Below are positions 1 through 6,469 of a stretch of DNA of 7,377 nt, in pieces. The stretch spans positions 1 to 7,377 of the forward strand of contig QNDO01000070.1 in assembly GCA_003644895.1 (NCBI GenBank). The letters are read 5' to 3'. Both the position numbers and the translations under genes were made by a program. Below the pieces are notes generated by a model. That model ran no database searches and had not been told where the DNA came from. It saw only the letters and a list, made by a program, of their open reading frames with translations. This DNA comes from Candidatus Hydrothermota bacterium. GTDB lineage: Bacteria; Hydrothermota; Hydrothermia; UBA1063. Every line of letters begins with the position of its first letter. The first letter of the stretch is position 1.

Positions 1-1864
1 AGAGAAAAAACCAAAATTTTCTCCTGATGGCAAGAAGATTGCATTTTTACAGAATAAAGGAACGCTTTGTGTAATGGATAAAAGCGGGAAGAAGGTAAAA
101 AGATTGACAGAAAAAAATGATGTCCTCTGGATTGACTGGTCTCCTGACTCCAGATGGATAGCCTTTAGCAGAACCGAATTGGGTTTTAGAGAAGACGTAT
201 ATGTGGTGAAAGCCGATGGTAGTATGAAGCCCTTTAATATCTCCAACCATCCCAATGATGATTATAAACCCATGTGGTCGTCTGATGGCAGGAGAATCTC
301 GTTTGCTTCAAGAAATGCTAGTGGAGATTTATGGATTAAATATGTTTTTCTCAGAAAAGAAGATGAAAATAAAGATCGGGAATACTGGGAAAGTGTGAAA
401 GATAGTCTGAAATTGGAGGGGCCTGTGAAAATAGATTTTGATGGTATCAATGAAAGGATCCATGAAGTGGCAAAATTCCGAGGTGAGTACAACTACGTTG
501 CTCAATCTCCGGATGGAATGATTTATGCAATTCAGGCAGAAAACCTTAACAGTAATGATATCTGGGTTGTGGATTGGTTTGGAGAAAATATCCAGAGATT
601 AACAACCAGCAATGTAGAACCTAAAATGTTTTTAGTTTCTAAAGATGGCAAGAGAGTCTATTATCTGGATAAAAGAGGTGTTCTTCATGTGGTTAACATT
701 GATGATAAAAAGTCCAAAGCGCTTTCTTTTAATATTGAAGTGGAATTTCAGAGAGATAAATACAGAAGTGTACTTCTAAGAGAAGCATGGTGGGTGTTAA
801 ATGATGGTTTTTATGACCCTAATTTTCATGGAGTAGACTGGAGCAAAATGTATGATAAATACCTTCCTCTGGCCTTGCAATGCCGAACGGATCAGGAATT
901 TAGAAGAATTGTCAGGATGATGCTTGGGGAATTGAATGCTTCACATTTGGGAATATGGAAATCCAATAGAGATTTAAAACATACAGGGTGTATCGGTGCA
1001 GAATTTATACCTGACAAAAAAGAGGGAGGATTCAAGATAACCCGGGTTCTTGAGGAATCCCCTGCTATGAAAGCAGACATTAAGGAAGGAGATGTGATTC
1101 TTGCTGTGAACGGGATTAAAGTTAACCCTGATGATAATGTATATACCTATCTGGAGAAAAAAGCAGGTAAAAAGATAAGACTTACTCTGAAAAGAAAAAA
1201 TGGAAAGGTAGAAGATATCGATATCAAAACCATATCGCCCTGGAAGCAATGGGAGCTGGTGTATAAGGAATGGGTTAAAGCCAACAGAGAATTGGTAGAA
1301 AAAGAAAGTGAGGGCAAACTGGGATATATCCACATTCCTGCCATGAATCTTACAAGTCTTGAGAGGTTTAAAAAGGAATTGTACGAAAATCGTCGGAAAG
1401 AAGGTCTGGTTCTTGATATCAGATACAATGGAGGGGGGAATATACACGACGAACTTCTGAATATCCTGAGAAGAACAAAATATCTTTATTCTGTAGAAAG
1501 AGGAGAGGGTGAGAAAGAATATAATACACTTTTCAGATGGGATAAGCCGGTTGTTCTCCTGATCAATCAATTCTGCTACAGTGATGCAGAAATATTCCCT
1601 GCAGGCTTCAAACAATTGAAACTGGGTAAAGTTGTTGGGGTGCCTACCTATGGTGCAGTAATAGGAACCAACAATCTGGAGCTCTTTGATGGAACTACAT
1701 TCAGGCAGCCTGAGGAAGGATGGTATACCCTTGACAACAGACCCCTGGAAAATAATCCGGTTGAGCCAGATATTTATGTGGAGAATCCACCTGTTTATGA
1801 CAATCATTCAGGTGATCCTCAATTAAAAAAGGCAGTGGAAATTTTGATGCAGGAGATAGAATAG
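1..1864 (+). CDS. Tricorn-type S41 serine protease, C-terminal part (5' end outside the window)
   Basis: The gene is open from the first full codon at base 2 to the TAG at 1862-1864 and gives 620 residues. Tricorn proteases usually exceed 1,000 residues, so roughly the N-terminal 40% is missing, and the ATG at 74 is internal. Residues ~1-240 carry beta-propeller repeats of the TolB/tricorn kind (FSPDGKKIAF, WSPDSRWIAF, WSSDGRRISF, QSPDGMIYA). A helical core domain follows, with the tricorn Ser-His pair in GELNASHLGIW (S314/H315, bases 941-946). The PDZ domain is at ~330-410 (SPAMKADIKEGDVILAVNG). The catalytic domain has DIRYNGGGN (oxyanion region) and the nucleophile in CYSDAEIFPAG (S527, D528, bases 1580-1585). 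The catalytic Glu is probably that of RPLENN (E583) or VEPD (E588). Family members are cytosolic and cut oligopeptides released by processive proteases. All visible catalytic positions are intact, so the enzyme is probably active. There is no clear terminator after the stop. The family call is firm; the substrate is not known. Confidence 0.93.
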   Translation, partial: EKKPKFSPDGKKIAFLQNKGTLCVMDKSGKKVKRLTEKNDVLWIDWSPDSRWIAFSRTELGFREDVYVVKADGSMKPFNISNHPNDDYKPMWSSDGRRISFASRNASGDLWIKYVFLRKEDENKDREYWESVKDSLKLEGPVKIDFDGINERIHEVAKFRGEYNYVAQSPDGMIYAIQAENLNSNDIWVVDWFGENIQRLTTSNVEPKMFLVSKDGKRVYYLDKRGVLHVVNIDDKKSKALSFNIEVEFQRDKYRSVLLREAWWVLNDGFYDPNFHGVDWSKMYDKYLPLALQCRTDQEFRRIVRMMLGELNASHLGIWKSNRDLKHTGCIGAEFIPDKKEGGFKITRVLEESPAMKADIKEGDVILAVNGIKVNPDDNVYTYLEKKAGKKIRLTLKRKNGKVEDIDIKTISPWKQWELVYKEWVKANRELVEKESEGKLGYIHIPAMNLTSLERFKKELYENRRKEGLVLDIRYNGGGNIHDELLNILRRTKYLYSVERGEGEKEYNTLFRWDKPVVLLINQFCYSDAEIFPAGFKQLKLGKVVGVPTYGAVIGTNNLELFDGTTFRQPEEGWYTLDNRPLENNPVEPDIYVENPPVYDNHSGDPQLKKAVEILMQEIE

Positions 1865-2107
1865 GAGTTCTAGGGCGTCGATATCTCTAGACAGACTGAC
1901 TCTGAGTGATGTGCTATTGTAAGTAAAGCTTGTAGTTTATCATTCTGTGTTCATTTGCTGTATATACAAAATGATAATTAATATAAATCGAGGAAATGGC
2001 TATTTGAGGAAGTAAGGCTTCGGGAATGATAATCTGTTTCAAAAAATAGTCGGGGATGGGGTTGATTCTTAGTCTCTTCTACATCAAAATAAAAACGGAC
2101 AAAAGGC

Positions 2108-2136
2108 TTGTTCTTTTATCCATAAAATGATATAGT
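2108..2136 (+). promoter_or_regulatory. Candidate extended -10 promoter for the nucleoside phosphorylase
   Basis: TTGTTC (2108-2113) and TATAGT (2131-2136) are separated by 17 bases, and TGA sits directly before the -10 hexamer, giving the TGn element of an extended -10 promoter. The -35 matches consensus at three of six bases and the -10 at five of six. The predicted transcript would start near 2142-2144, leaving a leader of about 45 bases before the ATG at 2189. The call rests on sequence match and position only. Confidence 0.45.
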
Positions 2137-2147
2137 TAAAAAGTAAG

Positions 2148-2163
2148 GGAGGAATTTTCCTCC
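2148..2163 (+). promoter_or_regulatory. Hairpin at the predicted mRNA 5' end, containing a Shine-Dalgarno-like GGAGG
   Basis: GGAGGAA (2148-2154) pairs perfectly with TTCCTCC (2157-2163); allowing a realistic loop gives six pairs closing ATTT. It begins only a few bases after the predicted transcription start, so it could act as a 5'-terminal stabilising stem. It also buries the only good Shine-Dalgarno sequence near the phosphorylase gene, which lies 36 bases before the ATG and is too far to serve it directly. It lacks a downstream T-run of terminator quality. Confidence 0.5.
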
Positions 2164-2188
2164 TGGTGTTAGTCTTTTCAAAGTATAA

Positions 2189-3049
2189 ATGAAAATGCGG
2201 TATTTTACTTTAAAGAATTTGAAGAGATACAACGGAAAAAATGAGAAATCAGCATATATTGCCTATAATGGAATAACCTTTTTGTTAGATGACTATAATG
2301 AAAAAAGTGTGATTAATCCCAGAATATGGTACAGAGAATTGGGGCTGGAAGACAAGGTAAAGGAACTTAAAGACATAGAAAAATTCATTCTTACCTTTCC
2401 CTATATGAAAAATTTCATTGAAAGAGCAAAATCTTGTAATTTTAAGGAGATAAAATGGTATCCCAATTTAGGAATATTTGAATTTGAAGATACAAAGATA
2501 GGAATGCTCATAACTCGTATAGGTGCTCCAGCCACAGGAATTGATCTTGAGGAGTTAATTTATTTTGGGGGAAGATTTTTTATAATGGTGGGAAGTGTAG
2601 GCGTATTGGATAAGGAAATAAAGAGGGGAGATATTATAATTCCAAATGCTGCCATAAGAGACGAAGGGACATCTTATCATTATCTTCCTCCTGAAGAAGA
2701 GACAAAACCCTCTGAATATCTCCACAAGAAGTTGAAAAAAGAATGTAAAGATAGGGGCTTAAAATTTTACACAGGAAAAATATGGACTACAGATGCACCT
2801 TATAGAGAAACACCTACCAGGATCATGAAGTTTCGAAAGGATGGGGCAATATGTGTGGATATGGAGACCTCTGCTTGTTTTGCAGTGGCTAAATACTATA
2901 ATGTAGAACTCGCAGCTATCTTTTATGGAGGTGATTATGTAAGTGAAGAATCTTGGAGCCTTAGAAGGGAAGATTTAGTGAAAACTAAGGATATTCAAAA
3001 AACTCTGTTCCAAGTGGTTTGTAGTGCTTTAAAGGCTGTGAAATTATGA
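2189..3049 (+). CDS. Nucleoside phosphorylase, uridine phosphorylase-like, with an unusual N-terminus
   Basis: This 286-residue protein belongs to the PNP/UDP phosphorylase family, cytosolic enzymes that split nucleosides with phosphate into base and pentose-1-phosphate for salvage. Family marks are TRIGAPATG (109-117), GSVG (135-138, phosphate-binding region), AIRDEGTS (155-162), TTDAPYRET (200-208), VDMETSA (223-229, ribose-binding Met-Glu) and GGDY (247-250, in the region of the base-contacting Asp). The TTDAPYRET and RDEGTS patterns favour the uridine phosphorylase side, but the substrate cannot be read with certainty. Residues 4-34 (RYFTLKNLKRYNG, SAYIAYNGI) resemble the start of a bacterial cytochrome b5-like domain, but no HPGG-type haem-ligand motif follows. 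A TAA lies in frame directly before the ATG at 2189, so no earlier start exists; ATG 2195 is an alternative. Neither start has a proper ribosome binding site. It is monocistronic or was once coupled to the thioredoxin remnant, which overlaps its stop by ATGA. Confidence 0.88.
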   Translation: MKMRYFTLKNLKRYNGKNEKSAYIAYNGITFLLDDYNEKSVINPRIWYRELGLEDKVKELKDIEKFILTFPYMKNFIERAKSCNFKEIKWYPNLGIFEFEDTKIGMLITRIGAPATGIDLEELIYFGGRFFIMVGSVGVLDKEIKRGDIIIPNAAIRDEGTSYHYLPPEEETKPSEYLHKKLKKECKDRGLKFYTGKIWTTDAPYRETPTRIMKFRKDGAICVDMETSACFAVAKYYNVELAAIFYGGDYVSEESWSLRREDLVKTKDIQKTLFQVVCSALKAVKL

Positions 3050-3332
3050 GAAGTTTGAGTAAAGAAAATTTTCAGAGAGAGGTCCTAGAGGCGCTCAAAG
3101 GTTAAAGAGATTGTATTTTCTGTGATTTACAGACTAAGAGATCAGCATTAAAAGCTTCCTTAGGGTGCTCCTCACGGGTTGATCAAGATGTGACTATTTG
3201 CCGTTTAGATGGTGAATTAGAGAATAGGGTGTTTATAAGTGAAAAAATCATAAACAAATCCACAAATAATGTGATATTAAGGATGCTTACCTTGACAGTT
3301 TTATTGAAAATGCTTATAATTTCAAACGATAG
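3046..3332 (+). pseudogene. Probable decayed thioredoxin-like gene
   Basis: The remnant begins at an ATG overlapping the phosphorylase stop (ATGA, 3046-3049), ten bases after a weak AAAGG. It reads MRSLSKENFQREVLEALKG, very like a thioredoxin N-terminus, and then meets TAA at 3103-3105. The same frame continues open and contains VTICRLD (3190-3210) then ENRVFISEKIINKST, which fits the thioredoxin stretch that runs from the third strand to the cis-Pro loop (V-x-K-x-D, ENP, A-x-x-Y-x-I-R-S-x-P-T). The frame then shifts: from 3270 another frame reads CDIKDAYLDSFIENAYNFKR and ends at TAG 3330-3332, like the last helix of thioredoxin. The total span (~287 bases) is slightly short of the ~320 expected. 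The CxxC active site is not recognisable; a CIFC at 3112-3123 is out of place. This is pattern reading by eye, so the alternative of non-coding sequence with chance likeness remains. Confidence 0.5.
3292..3320 (+). promoter_or_regulatory. Near-consensus sigma70-type promoter of the TPR-clpC-bamA operon
   Basis: TTGACA (3292-3297) and TATAAT (3315-3320) match the housekeeping consensus at all twelve bases with the ideal 17-base spacer. Transcription should start near 3327, giving a leader of only about 18 bases that contains little more than the AGGAGG ribosome binding site. No CIRCE-type or CtsR-type direct repeat is visible nearby, so strong basal expression rather than classical heat-shock repression is suggested. 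The promoter lies inside the last codons of the thioredoxin-like remnant. Confidence 0.85.
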
Positions 3333-3336
3333 GAGG
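3331..3336 (+). promoter_or_regulatory. Ribosome binding site AGGAGG that fixes the TPR gene start
   Basis: A perfect AGGAGG stands 8 bases before the ATG at 3345. It overlaps the GTG at 3336, which is in frame but therefore cannot be the start. This sets the protein at 232 residues beginning MAKITKQELR. Confidence 0.85.
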
Positions 3337-3344
3337 TGAATTTA

Positions 3345-4043
3345 ATGGCAAAGATTACCAAACAGGAACTGCGGAAAGATCCCATACACAAGGCTCTGGA
3401 GAATATTCTGGCTTTTATTTTAAGACCCCGGATCCCTAAAAAGACGCTTCAAATAGGGGGAGCAATTGTTATTGTGATTGCATTGGTATTAACTTATAAA
3501 GTTGTTAACAAACCGAGAAGGTCGCCAGATGCAGAATTAAGATTACTGCAGGTAGTTGTCTCACTGGCCCAGAATGATACCTCCAGTGTCCCACAGCTTC
3601 TTAATGAACTTATTACCAGATACAGAGCAACAGAATCTGGTAAAAGGGCTTATTTTTATTATGGTATATATGAACTTAGAAGAAATAATAAGGAAATAGC
3701 CGAAGAATATTTTAAGAAATTTTTAAAATCGGGTATTAAAGACGATCTTCTAAAAGCTCTTGCGTATGGTAATCTTGGTAACATCTATCTAGATAGAGGC
3801 GAATACGATAAAGCCATATCTTTTTTCCAAAAGGCTGAAAAAACAAGTCCAGAAAAATCTCTTATGGCCTTTTATTATTTTAAACGTGCAAAAGCCTATC
3901 AGATAAAAGGGGATTTTCAAGAAAGTTACACCCTCCTTACAGAATTTTCTGAAAAATATAAAAATTCTTCCCTTAGAGGAAAAGTGGAAGAAGAAATTAA
4001 ATTTTTAAAGGGGTATCTTAAGGGGGTGAATTTGACTTCATGA
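3345..4043 (+). CDS. Membrane-anchored TPR protein, YfgM-like layout
   Basis: The 232-residue protein has a basic cytosolic N-terminus (MAKITKQELRKDPIHKALEN), one hydrophobic segment at ~34-53 (GGAIVIVIALVLTY), a KPRR stretch and then an all-helical domain. TPR-like units are visible at ~98-128 (RAYFYYGIYELRRNNKEIAE), ~136-168 (ALAYGNLGNIYLDRGEYDKA, the best match) and ~174-206 (AFYYFKRAKAYQIKGDFQES). The layout matches bacterial TPR_21/YfgM-type proteins, whose Escherichia coli member sits beside SecYEG and binds periplasmic chaperones. Because positive charges flank both sides of the segment, orientation is uncertain, though a periplasmic TPR domain is usual for this architecture. It is first in the operon and ends in an ATGA overlap with clpC, so the two are probably translationally coupled. 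The exact role is unknown; a scaffold in secretion or envelope assembly is an inference from layout and from bamA downstream. Confidence 0.85.
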   Translation: MAKITKQELRKDPIHKALENILAFILRPRIPKKTLQIGGAIVIVIALVLTYKVVNKPRRSPDAELRLLQVVVSLAQNDTSSVPQLLNELITRYRATESGKRAYFYYGIYELRRNNKEIAEEYFKKFLKSGIKDDLLKALAYGNLGNIYLDRGEYDKAISFFQKAEKTSPEKSLMAFYYFKRAKAYQIKGDFQESYTLLTEFSEKYKNSSLRGKVEEEIKFLKGYLKGVNLTS

Positions 4044-6466
4044 AATTTGAATTCACAGGAACTGCACGTCGTGCCCTGGAGCTTGCTAAAGAGGAAGCTT
4101 CTCGATTTATGCACTCCAGAATAGGTACCGAACACATTCTACTAGGGCTTTTAAGGGTTCAGGAAGGAGTTGCTTATACTATACTTACCAGCTCAGGTGT
4201 GACACTATCTCAGGTTAGAAAATTGGTGGAGCAGTATGTCCCTCCGGGAATTATACCTGTTGCCAGTAACAATCTCCCCATGAATGAAAATGCTCTAAGA
4301 GCTTTAAATCTTGCTCAGGAAGAAGCAAGAAGGTTATCCAAAGGTTTTATAGGAACTGAACATCTTCTACTAGGTATTTTGCGAGAAGGTCAAGGTGTAG
4401 GATCGAGAATTCTTCAGTATTTCGGTGTAGACTACGATCAGGTTCTGGAGGAAGTAAGCGGCATACATCACGATGTGGAGAAACCTCAAACAAAATCGAA
4501 AACAAAAAATCTTGAAAATTATTCTTTGAATCTTACACAACTGGCAAGAGAAGGGAAATTAGACCCTGTGATTGGAAGAGAAAGGGAAATAGAAAGGGTT
4601 CTGCAAATTCTTTCAAGAAGAAAGAAAAATAATCCGGTATTGATAGGTGAACCCGGTGTAGGCAAAACAGCGATTGTGGAAGGGATTGCCCAGAGAATAG
4701 CAGAAGGAAAAGTTCCAGATGCTCTCTTAGATAAAAGAATTCTTGCACTGGATTTAGCTGCAGTGGTGGCTGGAACTAAATACAGGGGACAATTTGAGGA
4801 AAGACTCAAAGCAATAGTAAATGAGGCCCAGGAATCTTCAGATGTTATACTTTTTATTGATGAGCTTCATACGGTGGTGGGAGCAGGTGCTGCAGAGGGT
4901 GCCCTTGATGCATCCAATATTTTGAAACCTGCACTTGCAAGAGGATTAGTACAGGTAATAGGTGCAACCACTCTGGAAGAATATAGAAAATATATAGAAA
5001 AAGATGGAGCCCTCGAAAGAAGATTCCAGCCCATAATGGTAGACCCTCCTACAGTGGAGGAGACCATTGAAATTCTCTACGGACTTAAAGAAAAATATGA
5101 ATCCTTTCACGGCGTGAGATATACTGACGAAGCAATTGAAGCTGCTGCAAGGCTTTCTGATAGATATATCACCGATAGATACTTGCCTGATAAAGCCATA
5201 GATGTATTGGATGAAGCAGGTGCCAAGATAAAGTTACATTCCCAAGCCAGTGATGAGATACTGGAGGAGTTGAAAGCAGAACTGGAAGCCGTTAAACAAT
5301 TTAAAACGAGGGCAATAGAAAGACAGGATTTTGAAACTGCAGCCAATTTAAGGGATAGAGAGAGGGAGCTTAAAGCTCAGATTGCAGAAAGGAAGAGGAA
5401 ACTGCACTCTACCGGTGAAGCTCCTCTGGTGACAAGAGACCATATAGCCGAAGTCATTTCCTTATGGACAGGAATTCCTGTACAAAGACTTGCTGAGGGA
5501 GAAATGGAGCGCCTTTTAAAGATGGAGCAGGAACTCAGTAAGAAAATAGTGGGACAGGAGGAGGCAATTAGGGCACTTTCAAAAGCCATCAGAAGATCAA
5601 GGGCTGGAATCAAGGACCCAAGAAGACCCATTGGTTCCTTTGTTTTTCTTGGTCCCACAGGTGTGGGTAAAACAGAAACTGCAAAGGCTCTTGCTGAATT
5701 TCTTTTTGGGGATAGGGATGCACTGATAGAAATAGATATGTCAGAGTATATGGAAAGGTTTAATGTATCGAAACTTATTGGGGCCCCTCCCGGTTATGTG
5801 GGCTATGAAGAGGGTGGGCAGCTCACGGAAAGGGTAAGAAGAAAGCCGTATTCCGTGGTTCTTTTTGATGAATTTGAAAAGGCACACCCTGATGTATTCC
5901 ATATGCTACTTCAAGTGCTGGAAGAGGGTGTTCTAACAGACAGTTACGGTAGACGGGTAAGTTTCAGAAATACTATCATTATCCTTACCTCCAACATAGG
6001 CACCAGATTCCTTAAGAGGAATAAAATGCTTGGTTTCCGGTCTGAGGATAGTGAGAAATCTTATCAGGATATGAAGGAATTCCTCATACAGGAACTCAAG
6101 AAAACTGTACCTCCAGAGTTCCTTAACAGGCTTGATGAGGTTATCATTTTTAAACCTCTTTCCAAGGAAGATCTATGCAAGATTGTGGATATTCTTATGC
6201 TGGAGTTGCACGATAGGCTGAAGGAGAAAAGGATAGAACTGAAATTGACAGAAGAAGCACGAAGATTCATCGTAGATAGAGGATATGATGAAGAATATGG
6301 TGCAAGACCCCTTAAGAGAGTTATTAGAAAATATATTGAAGAACCTATTTCAGAACTAATATTAAAGGGGAAAATTAAAGAAAGTTCTTCGGTTTTGGTT
6401 ACAGTTAAAGGAGAAGAACTCCATTTTGAAACAGAAAAATTAGAAGAAGCAAAACACGGAGGTTAA
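4040..6466 (+). CDS. clpC: ATP-dependent Clp protease ATP-binding subunit ClpC
   Basis: This is a full-length 808-residue Hsp100 unfoldase that hydrolyses ATP to unfold proteins and thread them into ClpP in the cytosol. Two N-domain repeats (about 5-65 and 82-140, sharing IGTEH-LLG-L) precede AAA1 with Walker A GEPGVGKT (203-210), pore loop KYRG (247-250), Walker B VILFIDE (269-275) and arginine fingers LERRF (325-329). The middle domain has a UVR-like coiled coil (~408-450; RQDFETAANLRDRE) that separates ClpC from ClpA and ClpB. AAA2 has GPTGVGKT (538-545), pore-loop GYVG (585-588), Walker B VVLFDE (606-611), FLNR (694-697) and sensor-2 GARPLKR (754-760). The LGF loop at 664-666 is the ClpP-docking signature, so it is a degradation partner rather than a ClpB-type disaggregase. 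The ATG at 4040 overlaps the TPR stop; GGGGGTG lies about 12 bases upstream, and no other in-frame start exists nearby. ctsR, mcsA and mcsB are not beside it and clpP is not in the window. Confidence 0.98.
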   Translation: MKFEFTGTARRALELAKEEASRFMHSRIGTEHILLGLLRVQEGVAYTILTSSGVTLSQVRKLVEQYVPPGIIPVASNNLPMNENALRALNLAQEEARRLSKGFIGTEHLLLGILREGQGVGSRILQYFGVDYDQVLEEVSGIHHDVEKPQTKSKTKNLENYSLNLTQLAREGKLDPVIGREREIERVLQILSRRKKNNPVLIGEPGVGKTAIVEGIAQRIAEGKVPDALLDKRILALDLAAVVAGTKYRGQFEERLKAIVNEAQESSDVILFIDELHTVVGAGAAEGALDASNILKPALARGLVQVIGATTLEEYRKYIEKDGALERRFQPIMVDPPTVEETIEILYGLKEKYESFHGVRYTDEAIEAAARLSDRYITDRYLPDKAIDVLDEAGAKIKLHSQASDEILEELKAELEAVKQFKTRAIERQDFETAANLRDRERELKAQIAERKRKLHSTGEAPLVTRDHIAEVISLWTGIPVQRLAEGEMERLLKMEQELSKKIVGQEEAIRALSKAIRRSRAGIKDPRRPIGSFVFLGPTGVGKTETAKALAEFLFGDRDALIEIDMSEYMERFNVSKLIGAPPGYVGYEEGGQLTERVRRKPYSVVLFDEFEKAHPDVFHMLLQVLEEGVLTDSYGRRVSFRNTIIILTSNIGTRFLKRNKMLGFRSEDSEKSYQDMKEFLIQELKKTVPPEFLNRLDEVIIFKPLSKEDLCKIVDILMLELHDRLKEKRIELKLTEEARRFIVDRGYDEEYGARPLKRVIRKYIEEPISELILKGKIKESSSVLVTVKGEELHFETEKLEEAKHGG
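6458..6462 (+). promoter_or_regulatory. Ribosome binding site GGAGG that fixes the TTG start of bamA
   Basis: GGAGG lies inside the last codons of clpC, 7 bases before TTG 6470. The clpC stop TAA (6464-6466) is in the same frame as bamA, so no upstream extension is possible, and no ATG or GTG stands at suitable spacing. This makes TTG the best-supported start. Confidence 0.8.
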
Positions 6467-6469
6467 TCC

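Larger units (their letters stand above)
1865..2188. other. Intergenic region without a recognisable gene
   Basis: These 324 bases hold stop codons in all three forward frames and no ORF with both a plausible start and a Shine-Dalgarno on either strand. The first half is featureless AT-rich sequence with no convincing rho-independent terminator for the upstream protease gene. The last ~80 bases contain a candidate promoter and a hairpin, listed separately. Unlike the gap at 3046-3332, I could not find protein-like fragments here when reading across frames. Confidence 0.7.

Noticed and set aside
974..1807. Long antisense open frame of 277 codons opposite the tricorn gene
   Set aside because: It is rich in Phe, Ile and Ser in a way typical of a reverse shadow of an A-rich gene, has no recognisable domain, and lies fully over conserved catalytic sequence of the + strand protease.
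1955..1984. TTGCTG-18-TAATAT as a promoter
   Set aside because: Both boxes are weak and the region is AT-rich enough to yield such matches by chance; the 2108-2136 candidate has better spacing, an extended -10 and a better position.
2079..2126. Reverse-strand 14-codon frame in the 1865-2188 gap (MDKRTSLLSVFILM)
   Set aside because: It is very short, has no ribosome binding site and no sign of conservation that could be judged from the sequence.
2148..2177. Hairpin 2148-2163 as a rho-independent terminator
   Set aside because: The stem is short, the following sequence (TGGTGTTAGTCTTTT) is not a continuous T-run, and it lies nearly 300 bases after the protease stop and just after a candidate promoter.
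3112..3123. CIFC as the thioredoxin CxxC active site
   Set aside because: It lies only three codons after the KG that ends the N-terminal fragment, where intact thioredoxins have about ten residues, and the flanking residues do not fit W-C-x-P-C. It is probably a chance product of the shifted frame.
3336..3344. GTG 3336 as start of the TPR protein
   Set aside because: It overlaps the last base of the AGGAGG ribosome binding site. ATG 3345 has ideal 8-base spacing.
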